64,000 bases of DNA from Rotaria socialis. Taxonomy: Eukaryota; Rotifera; Eurotatoria; Philodinida; Philodinidae. Position numbers and translations under genes: made by a program. The DNA lies in NCBI GenBank assembly GCA_905331475.1, contig CAJNYU010002346.1, forward strand, positions 62,001 through 126,000, given 5' to 3'. How positions within the stretch are numbered: the stretch's first letter is position 1; each line of letters begins with the position of its first letter. Below are positions 35,128 to 47,721 of this stretch, piece after piece. The notes under the pieces are model-generated. The model saw only the letters and a program-made list of their open reading frames with translations, was not told the DNA's origin and did not search any database.

Positions 35128-38100
35128 CTAGTTTATACTTGATCGTGTATTTATCATAGTTAATATTAATAAAACATCAGAATCCAATAAATAATGTTTA
35201 TTTTCTGGTAGAATATTCTTCAAAGCATCAATATCGTTTTCGTTTTTCTAGAAAGAAAAAAAGACAAAAATAATTAAAAATGACGCGGAAATTTAATTTT
35301 ACTTTGAGTGCTGCAAGAATTTTTCGTAAGATTTCATCACCAAGAATTTCTTTTAATTGTTCTACTCGTTCTTGATCAGCTTTGATACGATATTCAAGAT
35401 TATTTTCATCTTCTGGATTACACCAAACATCATCATCATCGTTATCACCGTTTGATTTCATATCTGATTCACTTGTTGTATGTCTGAGTTTCTTTTCCAC
35501 ATCATGTAAACCATTTTGTGATGTTAATATTTGCTTATCATCGTTGTCATCATGTTCAAAATTTGTATTATTCGACGCTAGATTACTGTCACTTGTACTT
35601 CGCATATTTATACATGAAAACAAATATTTTTGTGTTGATTCGATGATTGTATTTGTTATATTCAATTCCGATAAACTTCGAGTGGCTTTCAATGATTCTA
35701 TGGTTGATTCTTCTGGAAGTTCATCGATTGTATGTAATTCAGGATTAGAAATAGTTCGTAGAAACTATAAACCAAGGTAAGAAAAAACAAAATTATGAAA
35801 AGAAAGACTATTTCGTTTTGCTGATAGTTCTGAACATTATTGAGCTATAACTTTCTTAAAGAGACCTACGGAAATTCGATAACACTGGGCTAGAATACGA
35901 AATCTGTGTTCTTTATGAAAATAGAGTGAAACATTTTCCAGGCTCATAAATTATTTGAAATGCACTTTCCTTTGCCAAACATTTCTTAAAATAGGAACTT
36001 CTTATTAAATGATGGCTTTAAAAAAATATCTTGTCTTTGATGCTACGAAAACAAAATCAGTTACGCAACTTGTACAGTAAATAGTACTGCTGCTGCTGCT
36101 GCAGTCATTTAAGACGCTAAAAAATATTGGTTAACTTCACTGATTCGTTTTTGAGCATTCCTAATGAGTGCGCATTATGTTCAAAAGCGTTAGACCGAGT
36201 CAAACTTTAGTTTGAGATAGGACACGCTTCATAGCATGTCGTTTTCAATATTCGATGGTTAATGAAGCGTAAACATTTCGCATATGACTAGAGTACATTG
36301 ATTTCGAGCTCACCTATATTTGACTTTTATTGTCTTGATTCTCAAGAAAATAAGTTGGAAAATGCTTACAAGTTTATTTCTTGCATCAAAACGGCCAGTA
36401 GTTAAACCTTCAAGTAGATCAAAATCGTCCGATGGTGTTGAGGGTCTATTTTTTTCAATAGTAAAAAGAAACATTAGATGGACATCTTTTGTTGTCGTTA
36501 TTTTACTCTTTTGGATCATCGTGCTTTGTTTGAATAGTTAATGTTAAATCATAATCTTCAACACGAAGATCAGCTATGATAGACTTATCGGGTATAATGC
36601 TTGTTGAATTTTTAGATTCATCTTTATTCGATATAGCACAAGTTTCATGTTTTTTATCGGGATCAACTCGATGTGCTAAACTTGTTAAAGTAATATCGAA
36701 TGTTTGAGTATTCTCTGCTGAACCAGATGTACTGGACATAGTATGATCTTGTGTAAGAGCACGTTCGAGTACACTAATAATGTTTCCTCGTGCGGCATTT
36801 GACCAATGTGGTCGATTAGATTTTGATTCCGTGACAGTATTCATAGGTTGTCCTTGAGTCATTAGATCAAGTGCATTTGAAACTATGATAAATAACATTT
36901 TTCTTTGAATACAAGAACTTAATTTCTTACCAGATGAATTTTCCAATGGTGTAAAACGATTGAGAACTGTCGAATCTACGTGTGGTTGTTCATTCCACAA
37001 TGAACGTGGTTTTGGTAGTTCATTATCTTGTTCCCAAGCTTCCTGAACATTTGTTCTAGTGGGTTCAGAACTGAAAATGAAATATTTGCTTTTCAAGATA
37101 TTCTTGAGACAAAAAATTATATTCAACCTTATCGGATGAGCACCAATATTATTTAATAGATCTGTAAGATTATTATCAGCGGGTTCGATTTTTTTATAAA
37201 CTTCTTGAACTTTCTTCTATAGGAAGAAAAATAAAAGAGTTTGATAATTTTAAAATGAAAGAAATTGCTATTTACTTCTTTTTCATGTTTTCTTGAACGA
37301 CATCGTTTTCTAATTTGAAAACAATCTTTTGGCTATTGAATAAACGAAATAGAGATGAAAAAAAGTATTAATAACAATAATAATTCATACTTTATTGATT
37401 AATGGTCGTCTTACAAATTCTCGCTTATGTAAAAGATTTTTTTGACGAATTTCTTCAAGATTTCGATTTAATAAAACAGCAATACCATCTTTCTTTTTCA
37501 CACGAGGTGTATTCAATTGAACTTGTCGTTTATTTCCTACTATTTTTGGTCGATTAATCTTTCCACTAAGAAATATTTTCCAAAAAATTACACAAATATA
37601 TTAAATCAATTTGAATATTTACATTTCTATTGGGTGGAAGTTATGATGAACAACAACTGGTTTTCTTATAACTTCGACAGGAGGATTAGGTTTTTGTATT
37701 TGATTAACTAGAATTTCATGATAAAAAAATTTGATGTGAAATTTAATTTCAATAAATACTTTTATTCCATTCGTCCATTTTCTTTTCATCATCAGCTAAT
37801 TTTTGTTTTAATCGATCTAATTGTTCGTGGTATTGATGATTATTACCGTTTTTTTCTATTTTTTGGTTCGGCGATGCAATAACCTTAAGATTTTTTAATT
37901 AAAAAATAGATAACATAATTAATCAGAAACTGAAACATACTGGCTCTCTGGTTGATGATGGATTAGATATTTGGTTCATTTTATGCTAGAAAAGAAACAA
38001 AATTTTGATAAAGGGATTGCAAAAAAATCAATTGATAGTTGAAAAACTGGACATAGTTGCTTTCTAATGTCTCTAACTTTTTAAATAAATGCAATTATCT

Positions 38101-41100
38101 CTCATTCTGATCGATATTTTTATATTCTCTATGTTAAAAAATAATCATTTTCATGAAATCTCCAGGGATTGAAAAATTACCATATCGTGTTTTAGGTAAT
38201 TATCTAAAATTATGTCGAAGAAAATTTCATTAACACTATCTAAATTTGAACCATATCCTGGTATGGTTGAAAAAACAAAATCAGGTATTCTCGAATGTTA
38301 ACTTACAGGCAAAAATACAGGCGGTGTTCGACGTTGACTTTTATCGTCGGAGGCTTCCTAAAAAAAATCGATACATAGAAATTAATCAAATCGTCAGCGA
38401 ATTATACCGGTAAACTCTTGGTTAATTCTGATCGATAAAATTCTCGGTCTCGTTGTATGTTTGCTCGTCGCTGTTTTTCTATGAATTCTTGTTGTTTTTT
38501 CGCCAGATTTTCAGCCTAAACAAGATAAAATTTTTCAATCCTAATTTACATCAATTTATTTCGATCTACTACTTGTTCTTTAATTTGTTTTTCTCGTGTT
38601 TCTTTTTGTTTGTTAATTTCTCTACGACGTCTATCTAGCTCATTTTCTTTATCAACAGATGCAATCACTCGTCGTTGGGCATCAATTGATTGTTTTTCTT
38701 TTGACATTCTAGAAAATTGAATAAGCTTTTTATGAAATTTCTAATCAAGATTTAGCGTACCGATTGTCACCATGAGAAGCTGAAACTGGACGTTTAACAA
38801 TCGATGGACCTTGTGCGACTCTAATAGGTTCTCGAGGGAAAGGTTTTCGTACAACTGAAGCACGTTGTGCAGATGTTGGCCGAGCCAGTTCGACTGGTTT
38901 TGGGACTAGGACTACACGAGGTGATGATGGCCGATTTGCATTTGAACGCCCAAGATCCACAGAAGCTTTATTATTTTGTATAACAGTTTGATTGAGATCT
39001 TCTTTATGTGGCTATAAAATACATAGATATGAAGCATGATTAAAAATTCATATAGATAAAATTATACTTCTTCTGGTGCGTATTTTGCAGCGCGTCGACT
39101 TATAAATGGTTTTCTTAAAATAGTGGTAAGAGCTGGACGTTCGCTAGAAATCAAATGAATGTACAACTAATGAAAAACAAATATCATTTAACCGTACCGT
39201 GGCTCACGTCGCAGCATAGATGCTATTAAAATTCGTAAATCACCACTATATTTCGGTGGAATTGGATTAAATGATCCACTAAAACAACAATAACAAAATA
39301 GAATATCTTAATGAAAAACGTAATTCTCTTACCGAACAATTCTCATTATGAGACCATGCATATTGTCAGCATCGAACTATAGAAGAACATTTTTTTAAAT
39401 TTCAAGACAATTCTTATTTTATTTACAGCATGTTTAAGTGTTGCCATTTCATACAGAACACATCCAAGACTCCATACATCAGATTTATTATTGTATGGTT
39501 TTTGTTGGCATATTTCAGGTGATAAATAATAAGGTGTGCCAATCTGTGTACGAGCTAATTCACATGTTCTAAAGATTCAGATGGATAAATTAACACAAAA
39601 ATATGCTTTCTTATTTCGTTAAACTTACGTATTTAAAACTTTAGAAATGCCAAAATCACCTAGTTTTGCTGTACCATCGCTTGTGAGGAAAACATTCTAG
39701 AAAAACAGCGAACGACTAAATATTCTGCTCCTACTTCTTATTTTTTTTTTGTTATACTTGAGATTTAATATCACGATGAAGCACTTTTCGATCATGTACA
39801 TGCTTCAGCGCTAATGTTATTTGAACAAACCAATCAAGTATTTGATCTTCATTAAATAAAATGCCGCGTTGCGCTTTTATCCGTGAATGTAAATCACCAC
39901 CATCACAGTAGTCCATTAGAATATATAAACTTGTTGCATCTAATTGAAAATTATTAAGTTTATTTTATTGTTAAAGCAAAAAATAGGAATCGTATGCAAA
40001 ACAAATCATCGGCGCCATTCCCGGCTTGCACAATAGCGAAAAAATACAAACATTCGTTTTGATATTGATAGAATTAATTAGCTGATAGGATCCTATGAGA
40101 GATTGGTCTCACTTTCAACATCTCTCGTGACTTCATGTTTCATAAGGTATACCGCAGCAACATATTACAAATCTCAACATAACAAAGGTCCCCAGGCGGT
40201 AGCAATAGAGTTATAGCCACTTTGTTGAAATGTTAGCCCATCGAGCAGTATGTAAAGAAGAATTAAATGGTAACTGTTTTTCTGTAATAAACATCATTCT
40301 ATAGATTGATCTTCCAGTGAAATAATTTTAAGTTGGTAGAAAAAGTTAGAACATCTTTGCCATTAATATGTTTTTTAAAAGCTCATTGCAGTTTACATTA
40401 TTCAAGAGAAAGTTAAATTGAATGTTAATCTTCATATTACTGGGCTCCTCTTGTTAGTATTAGCATGCCATTCTACTTATTGTTCTTTTTCTCATTGGTT
40501 TAATTAATACTACATGCATTTTGTATCATCATAACCTCAAACAAAGTTTTTAATTTTTAGCAATGTTAATCTATTGCAATAGGCGTGCATTTTAAAAATG
40601 AATACTTTATCAAAAATGACAACTTTTCAATGAAGTCATTGTTTTGAGAGAAAAAACCTATTCCATACATCTTTGCTGTTGTTTACTATACAATACATTT
40701 TTTTGTTGTTTTCAAGTGCATAAATTAAAGACTATTTTTAGATATATATATTTACCTTCAAATGATTCCAAATAGAATACAATATATGGATGTTGCATTT
40801 TAGCGAGAACATCAACCTTAAAATCAATTTTCATGTTTATCATATAAGAATATATAGTTGAAAAAAACAATGGCTGTCATACCTCTTTTCTTGCATCATC
40901 ACGTTCTTTGTTACTCATCTATGAACCAAACGATAGATATACAAAATTTTCATATACGTAACATATAGCGACTTACTTTAGCAATTTTTATTTCCTTCAT
41001 TACTAATTGTCTTCCATCGACTTTAGATTGAACAAGCCATGCTTGGCCAAAGGCACCCGTGCCGATTAGTTTTTGCCGATTATATTTTTCCATATATCTT

Positions 41101-41138
41101 GGTTTACTACTACTACTACTACTACTACTGGCACTCAT
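35128..41138 (-). CDS. NEK1: NEK1-type NIMA-related protein kinase
   Basis: Ser/Thr kinase linked in animals to cilia, cell cycle and DNA-damage response. Twenty-four exons in phase: 40977-41138, 40883-40918, 40756-40816, 39758-39939, 39629-39696, 39427-39568, 39333-39376, 39198-39278, 39068-39143, 38761-39011, 38573-38708, 38408-38515, 38307-38357, 37941-37985, 37760-37883, 37623-37707, 37391-37565, 37276-37332, 37128-37216, 36931-37070, 36507-36882, 36370-36445, 35303-35764, 35128-35247; 1048 aa (about 1260-1290 in human). Kinase landmarks: GTGAFG at 26-31, Lys48, HRD 141-143, DFG 161-163, SPE 186-188. NEK1-like stretches such as [17 protein letters not shown] and [20 protein letters not shown] fix the subfamily. 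A basic coiled coil and an acidic tail follow. Ser4-Ser11 is encoded by a (TAC)n-type repeat. All catalytic residues are intact. Confidence 0.93.
41106..41129. repeat. ACT/AGT trinucleotide repeat encoding the NEK1 poly-Ser
   Basis: Uninterrupted ACT triplets on the plus strand, read as AGT (Ser) codons in NEK1 exon 1; likely length-polymorphic. Confidence 0.85.
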
Positions 41139-41546
41139 TATCAATCATTGTATCACAAAAAACAAAATTTTATATTTCATTACAAATAGATGGATAATTA
41201 GCTGACCGTAACAATAGCGATGTTCGTAAAACAGAAATATTTTCTTTTCCTATATTAACTATGAGTCATCATGAGCATGATTCGTCTAGATGAGAAACTT
41301 AACTCACCATCCATCGACATATTGTATATGCATCCTAGTCAATTAAAAGAATGTCATTGATAGTGGCGGCATCAAGAAGAAAACAATCGACCAATTCTAA
41401 ATCTATATAGATTTAGAATAATAATCGAGTTGTTTATTGTGCCATTTTTATCCATAAAAATGATTGATATAAAATGGCCTTTTTCTACACATGCGGTAAA
41501 ATTTAGTTTGAAATAAATTTATTCTACAAGAATTATTTTTCTTTAG
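41139..41546. promoter_or_regulatory. Divergent promoter region (NEK1 / SPCS1)
   Basis: About 400 bp between the NEK1 start (-) and the first certain SPCS1 exon (+). It must hold the NEK1 promoter, the SPCS1 promoter and the unresolved first SPCS1 exon. An inverted pair, CTAAATCTATATAGATTTAG (41398-41417), forms a perfect 20-bp palindrome here. Confidence 0.5.
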
Positions 41547-41945
41547 GACTTTGACGGACAAAAATTAGCTGAAAGACTATTTCAACTGATTATCATTTTG
41601 TTCGCTGTGAGATACAATATTTTATCTGAATAAATATTATTTTATTTTATCATAGAGTATTGGGTTTTTTGGTGCTTACGTTTTGCAACAATTTAGTATA
41701 GCAGTCTATAGTGTTCTTTTCGGAGCTTTTATTTCCGTTTTGGTATGACATTACATTGGTTTTTGAAAACGTTTTGTTTTTCTTCTTCTATACTATAGTT
41801 CATATTACCACCTTGGCCAATATATCGTAAGAATCCAATTGAATGGCAAACAGATATGAATTCAAGTAAAGAAAATAAAAATAATTCGTCAGGCAACTCG
41901 TCGAAGAAGGATGTTCGCAAATTGAAAACCAAGAAAGATGAATAG
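41547..41945 (+). CDS. SPCS1: Signal peptidase complex subunit 1 (Spc12), 5' end unresolved
   Basis: Small ER membrane subunit of the signal peptidase complex. Three certain exons: 41547-41606, 41656-41742, 41799-41945, all phase 0, encoding DFDGQKLAERLFQLIIILFA, then two membrane helices (SIGFFGAYVLQQF; YSVLFGAFISVL) and ILPPWPIYRKNPIEW. These match the family DxxGQKLAE and LPPWPxYRxxPLxW signatures. The Lys-rich, Ser-rich tail ends KTKKDE. The exon at 41547 has no ATG, so a short 5' exon ending in phase 0 must lie upstream; several weak candidates between 41290 and 41475 could not be separated. Human SPCS1 has about 10 residues before this point, so little is missing. Confidence 0.85.
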
Positions 41946-43204
41946 GGATAAAAGGATAGATTTCACTTTATTGTTTGATTCGTTTTATTGTTAAGTTCGA
42001 AAAATATTTCATGTTAGATATTTGGTATGAAATAAAACATATTCATTTTATTCTAGGCATCTACTTCGATATTTCGACGCAAACTTTGGTTTCCAATATT
42101 TAAGAGCTACTATAAAGTTATTTTTATCTATAACTATACAAATAAAGATGTATCATAATGAATAGAATCCAATTGTTTTGTATTATGAAAGACGTAGGCG
42201 GGTAGTTGTGCTCATCTCATTAGAAATCTTTGATATTGATGCTGTGTTAACATAAACTATTTTTGATGATATTTGAATCATTGAAACTAATATTTTCTTT
42301 TGTTTACGTAAAACATGAATATGAATTACAAGCTAGATATTGCATTTTAAGTTCCCTGTTACCATCAAATATTGCATGTTCTTTACTATAATCAAAGATA
42401 GGGATTGTTAATTCATGAAGCAGCAGCATAGACAAAATTTAACTGGTCAGATTTTCAATTGTTTCACCAAATTAATAGGGAATCGGAGAATTTCATCTTT
42501 TACTTTTACTGATTACAATATTGTTTGACTTGCAGATCAGCAGATCGTCGTAGAAAATCAGCAATAGGTCGAATGGGGAATATGAAATCAGTGATATCTC
42601 ATTCAATTTCTCAACAATCAATTAACCAATGAACAGTATAGCAGCCTTTCAAAAAGCATCATTTAATTAATCATATGAATGATTTGATGCTTTGGTATGC
42701 CCATGATTTCGTTACATGCTTGATATATCATCTTGAAATTTTGTCTGAATGCGGTTGCTGTAATATTAGAGTGTCAGCGTACTCAACGGATTATCTAATC
42801 GAGCCTGAAAATGTTGCACAATAGGATTTAATACTTCCAATAAACTACATAAATTCCTTGCTTTTATTGTAAGAACAAAATAAAATTTGATAATTTTAAA
42901 GATTTGGCAATATGAATTCAGTAAAATAAAATGTCCCTTTAATCATGTTTAGATCTCGAATAAATGGAAGCGATTTAGTTGGAATATTACAATATTTTTG
43001 TTAATTTTATTTTCTAGTAAGAATCTTATCAAATAATAATCAAAATAACATTGCTGAAAAGGAATTAATTTAAAGTAAATTTTATTTTTTAATCGACTTT
43101 TTGAAGCACTGAAATCAGTACGATAGTTACTAAAATTAGCAACTTTCTATTTTGAAGATAAACAAAAAATATGGTTACTTAACTCTTCGAATAATCTCAG
43201 TCGA

Positions 43205-43224
43205 TATTATTATTATTATTATTA
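43205..43224. repeat. (ATT)n microsatellite
   Basis: Short ATT repeat. Confidence 0.75.
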
Positions 43225-43916
43225 AAAGTAGCTCTTTCAGGATCAACGCAGCGGATGATTGGTTATATTTATTCAGCCAAGGTTGTACTATTTCGTAATC
43301 AATTGCATCCGTTTTTATCTACTGATCAAGGACAAAATATGAGAAAGAGAACGTCTAGCATTAACTCAATGAAAAAAATAGATCAGCCGCTAAAAGATTC
43401 GTTGATGATAATTAAGCATAACATGAAAACATCAATTTTATGCTTTACTTTTGTCCATATTCAATTTTTGTTTTGATTAACTTAACACAATTCGTTGAAA
43501 TACTATTTTCTTCATTTTAGCCAAAAACGTATTGCTATATAATCAACCGTTGAATTCGTTCTATATTTCCTACAAAAATTTTAAACAAAGAAGAATTTTG
43601 CTAAAGCACGCTTTTGTTTTACTATAGTTTTCTTGTTTTTTCAAGAAGTCGATTCGATAATTATTGATTCTTGTATACAGGGCAAGGCAGGGCTATGCCT
43701 TCATACCCTGCAAATTTTGCATATACTTATTTTAGCTCGAAAATAACAGAAATTTTATTTTTCTCAGAAACGCGAAAGAAACTAAAAAAATTCAGATGGC
43801 GTTATTAAATGGTAAATAGATTACTATATTATATTTGTGTTTGTATGATGACAGTGAGATTCAATCAAAGTGATAGAAAAAGAAAAGAACTTAATAAAGG
43901 AATCATAATAATGCAC

Positions 43917-43937
43917 ATATATATATATATATATATA
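43917..43937. repeat. (AT)n microsatellite
   Basis: Short AT dinucleotide run. Confidence 0.75.
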
Positions 43938-44842
43938 ATTGTAATAGTTGCTCATCTTCTTATTATTTCAATAGAACTATGCATCGTTATCACCGCCGAT
44001 AGATTCATGTACTGATATATCATCAGCCTCTTCTGATGATGAAAATGAAGTTTCTATTCTCTCTTCGTTAAATATATCTATTGTGGACCACCAGTGGTGG
44101 TGTAACTTCATCATATACACTTCTTCAATTAGGGCTAATTTATTATTTGCTAATCGTTCATCTATTTGTTGAATTATTTTTCAAATTAAAAAGTGACTTA
44201 AACTTTAATTTATACATGAAAACAATTCTTAATTTGGAGGGCAGGGCAGAGGGCAATATAATTGACCCTGTGGACACCTCTGGTGTTAACGCAATACAAA
44301 CCGTTACGCCCACACCTTGATCTATTTTGAACTCTTGAGCAAATATTTAGTGTTCACGTTAATTTGATTGAGTAAAAGTTTAAAACAACATATAATTTGA
44401 ATCTAAAGAATGAATTTCCAACACTGGATATTTTTCTCGTTTTTTATGCCTTTTCTGGGATTTTTAAAAAGTTTGGTTCTTTGCAAAGTCCTCCTTTTTC
44501 AAAAAATTCACAATCCAAGACTAGTTAAAAGCAAATCGACTGACAATCGTCGAGTTATATAACAACATAAAAATCTATGTCATTTTCTATTTATTTCAAT
44601 AGTTATGCACAACCAAAAATAGTTTCTTCTATTTCATCATTCAAAGGAGTCTCCTGTCTCATGATTATAAAACTAGCACAAGAAAGACGAACATAACTGA
44701 TTAAAATACAATAGATAAAAATAAATATTTATATATATTTAGTAGTATGTATAGAAACAAAACAAATACTTGCATACAACAGTCGGTAAGAACACCAAAA
44801 ATAGAATTGCGTGTATACACGCATGTAAATAAATATTTATTT

Positions 44843-46260
44843 TCAACGTTTTCTCTGTGTTCGACTAGTTCCAGAGGCCGAATTTCCATTAGTAGAACGC
44901 TCCTCTTCCAGATCATCCTCATTCACTGCATTTGATACAAAACGTGGTGTTGTTGCTCGAATAATTTCATCGACAGATGCATTACGATTTTCATATAATA
45001 AAATATTTAATGTTTCTTCATAGATTCTGGCTTCGAAAAATTCAACCTAGATGGCAAATATAAATTAAATTCGATTCGTAAGTTTCCTGGTTTTTCAAAA
45101 TCTAACCTTATTTTGTTTTCTCTCAGTTGCATAGACAATAGATGTACAACAAATTTCAGCCATTTTTTGTCCATTACCATAAAAACTCCAACAACATATT
45201 TCTTCACTACTTGTTACATCTTTTATAAATAAAATTCGATTATTTAACCGAATACTTAATTTATCAAATAGTTCCATATTTTTCATTAACATTTCATCAG
45301 ATGAACTAAAAGAAAACAAACAAACAAATCAAAGTTGATAAAAAAAATATTCTTTTTTGAAGAATTAACTTACGAAGTATAGGAATATTTATTATTGTGT
45401 CTATTAATGGCTAATTTAACAATTGGTTTACGTACAGTAGCAACAATACTTGGTAATTCTTTTGCAGCTGTTAACATTATCACTTTACAACAACCATCTA
45501 TATCACCGGTATTTTTTTTCGCACGTACTTTTATATGTTGCTCAATAAGTTCAGCAAGTGATTGTATACAATAAAATTTTGCTTCTTGTAGTATTTCATT
45601 TAATGTTTGTGTACAATCAGGTAAATTTAAAGTAGCATCACGTAAATAATTTAATATTATATCAAAATGTTTACCATCACGATCGATTAATACCCAACCT
45701 AATTAGAGTTTGAATAATAAGAACGGATGCAATAACTTCTGTTGAGAATGCTTCTCTCTGATTTCAACATAAACCAGTAAAACTAATTTTTTATTATTTA
45801 TTTATTTGTAGATGTTAGGAAAAGAAAATGAAACCATTGGATTGTCTTAGATTAAATGCAAAAAATTGAGTATTTCACTTAGTTTTATTCGAAGAAAACA
45901 AATTAAAGATTTCAACGATCATTAAAACATTAAAACTTCAAAACTTTGTAGTGTTTATTAAATAGAAATGCTACTACATTCGCGCGGAATAAATTTTCTA
46001 TAGAAAATATTCTTTTAACTTTCATTGAATTCATTTTTACCTTCACTATCTTGTACAACTTCCATACGTCCGCTAAACATGGCTTTAAACATAGTATCTT
46101 CTTTTGTTAGCGTATCAAAACTTGTTAAAAAGAGATGATTGCCAACATTGAGTTTGATATATTTTCCAAAATTATTATAACTATTAGTGATCGAATTTTT
46201 ATTTGACACTGACATTGATACTGATGCATTATTAGTCGATGCTGATGTTGAATCACTCAT
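44843..46260 (-). CDS. BTB/POZ KCTD protein, KCTD10/KCTD13/TNFAIP1 (BACURD) type
   Basis: Substrate adaptor for cullin-3 ubiquitin ligases; BACURD proteins target RhoA in vertebrates. Four exons: 46041-46260, 45374-45698, 45107-45305, 44843-45046; 315 aa, the family's usual length. The T1/BTB domain starts near residue 33 ([53 protein letters not shown]). The C-terminal half has the BACURD block [60 protein letters not shown], and [18 protein letters not shown]. The family's LNVGG is LNVGN here. The first 30 residues are Ser/Asn-rich. The ATG directly follows ATATTTTTTAG. It lies 318 bp downstream of PTRH2 on the same strand. One gene probably represents the three vertebrate paralogues. Confidence 0.93.
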
Positions 46261-46275
46261 CTAAAAAATATATTC
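46261..46275 (-). promoter_or_regulatory. Acceptor-like site abutting KCTD ATG
   Basis: On the minus strand ATATATTTTTTAG is followed directly by the ATG. A candidate trans-splice acceptor, since the upstream PTRH2 stop is only 318 bp away. Confidence 0.55.
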
Positions 46276-46578
46276 GATGTTTTATCTGCATGTTAGCTAT
46301 TTTGTATTCTTTAAAAATAACTAAATGAACATTTTCCACAAGGAAAAAAGATAACACTAGATTTATTTTTATTGACAACATAAACATGCACACAGCCGAT
46401 TGCTAGTAAAAGAGGTCATAAAAGTATTGTATCGAACATATTTTCAAAGTTAGGATGAGACAAAAGAAACAACAGCAAACGACAACTAGCAGGAACAACA
46501 TGAAAGACAACAGCACAGCAGTAGGATCTTCTTTTTAATTTTGTTTTTAATAGAGAAAACAGAAGCCATCATTATCAT

Positions 46579-47706
46579 TTAATATATTTTCAACTGACGA
46601 ATTATGTCATTGATTAATCGCGATGGTGCTAAAAATAAAGAAATAGCAAATAAGAAAAAAATTTTAAAAAGGAATTCGTACTAACCTGGTCCAATACCCA
46701 ATACTGTTCTACGGCCAGCATCAACTTTTGTTTGACCTATAATAAAAAATTTACATTCCAATAGAGAAATGTAAATTTTAATTGCTTTTTCTTTTCTACA
46801 CATACCGACATCGCGCACCAAACAAGCTGTTAAACCTTTAAATTTAGCTTGACGACGTAACTGTTCTCTACGAAACACGCAAAAAAAATATAAAATACTT
46901 TATCAAACTATAAATTAATATCTTACAAATCATCGTCTGATTCACATTTACAAACAACCTTTGCTTGACCACCAAAAAACCATGTATCAACGACATCGGG
47001 TATTTTTTCACATGCTTTTTGAAAGCATGCAAGCGTCGCATGAGAGCACTATTATGATAATAGTTTCCATTGATTTTTCAAATGTATCACGCATTGATTT
47101 TACTCACTTGTGCTGCTATTTTTCCTATAGGATATAAACAAATAAGAATAAGTAGATTAGAGAACATCATATTTTCGTTTTAATTTACCGTGGCCCATTT
47201 TCAGATCATTTCTAACAACAAGTACGAGCTAAATTTGAAATCATATTTTGAAATAACAACAACAATTAAATTTATTATATTTACTTTGTATTCTCCTTCA
47301 GCATCAGACGAGCCAGGATCAACCTAAAAAAAATTAAATTCTATATTTCGTAATAAATTATATCAAGTTTTTTATTGTATAATCAGAATTATTTCAATCC
47401 CTATTGATTCTCAAATCATGATGAAATGAAAGCATAGCAGTAGCTTGTAGCTTGCACTTACACATTTTTCATCTAAAGATTGATCCTTTTCAAAATCAAA
47501 CGCATTCGAAACAACTTTAACACTATTATTCAAAAATACAGATGAGCTGAAAATCCAACCAAGTGCCAGACCTATAATACATGATAAACAAAAAAAAATC
47601 ATAGAACAGCTCTATTATATATTTTTATTATTACTCTACCCCCAAAGAATCCGGCAACGAGGCCGGCTGTCGCTGTCTTCTCTTCAAACCAAGATGTGTG
47701 GCTCAT
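46579..47706 (-). CDS. PTRH2: Peptidyl-tRNA hydrolase 2 (Bit1)
   Basis: Pth2-family enzyme that releases peptides from peptidyl-tRNA; mitochondrial outer membrane and pro-anoikis factor Bit1 in vertebrates. Nine exons: 47640-47706, 47462-47571, 47285-47323, 47189-47228, 47108-47124, 46927-47048, 46806-46867, 46686-46736, 46579-46628; 185 aa (179 in human). An N-terminal membrane helix lies at about residues 14-33 (GLVAGFFGGLALGWIFSSSV). The Pth2 domain runs from LVLVVRNDLKMGHGKIAAQC through SHATLACF, QAKVVCKC, and VLGIGPAPSRLI to LKIY. Exon 5 is a 17-nt microexon encoding most of GKIAAQ. Intron density is high for so short a gene. Confidence 0.95.
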
Positions 47707-47721
47707 ATGAATACTAAAAAT
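47707..47721 (-). promoter_or_regulatory. Acceptor-like site before PTRH2 ATG
   Basis: On the minus strand TTATTTTTAG lies 7 nt before the ATG, the same arrangement as at the neighbouring genes. Confidence 0.45.

Larger units (their letters stand above)
41946..44842. other. Intergenic region with repeats and a lone exon-like segment
   Basis: About 2.9 kb. A lone exon-like segment, 42536-42632 (+), preceded by CTTGCAG, encodes SADRRRKSAIGRMGNM and stops. ATT trinucleotides (43205-43224) and an AT run (43917-43937) are present. G-rich patches near 43680-43720 and 44238-44320 stand out from the AT-rich background and may be transposon debris. No complete gene is supported. Confidence 0.45.

Noticed and set aside
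37540-37540. Possible NEK1 acceptor at AATAG just before GGAAATAAACG
   Set aside because: The preceding exon ends in phase 2, which does not fit; the acceptor at 37566-37567 keeps the frame and was used.
43985-44320. Plus-strand Ser/Asp/Glu-rich frames resembling a transposase N-terminus
   Set aside because: Frames are short and broken, with no catalytic motif; evidence too thin to call a transposon gene.
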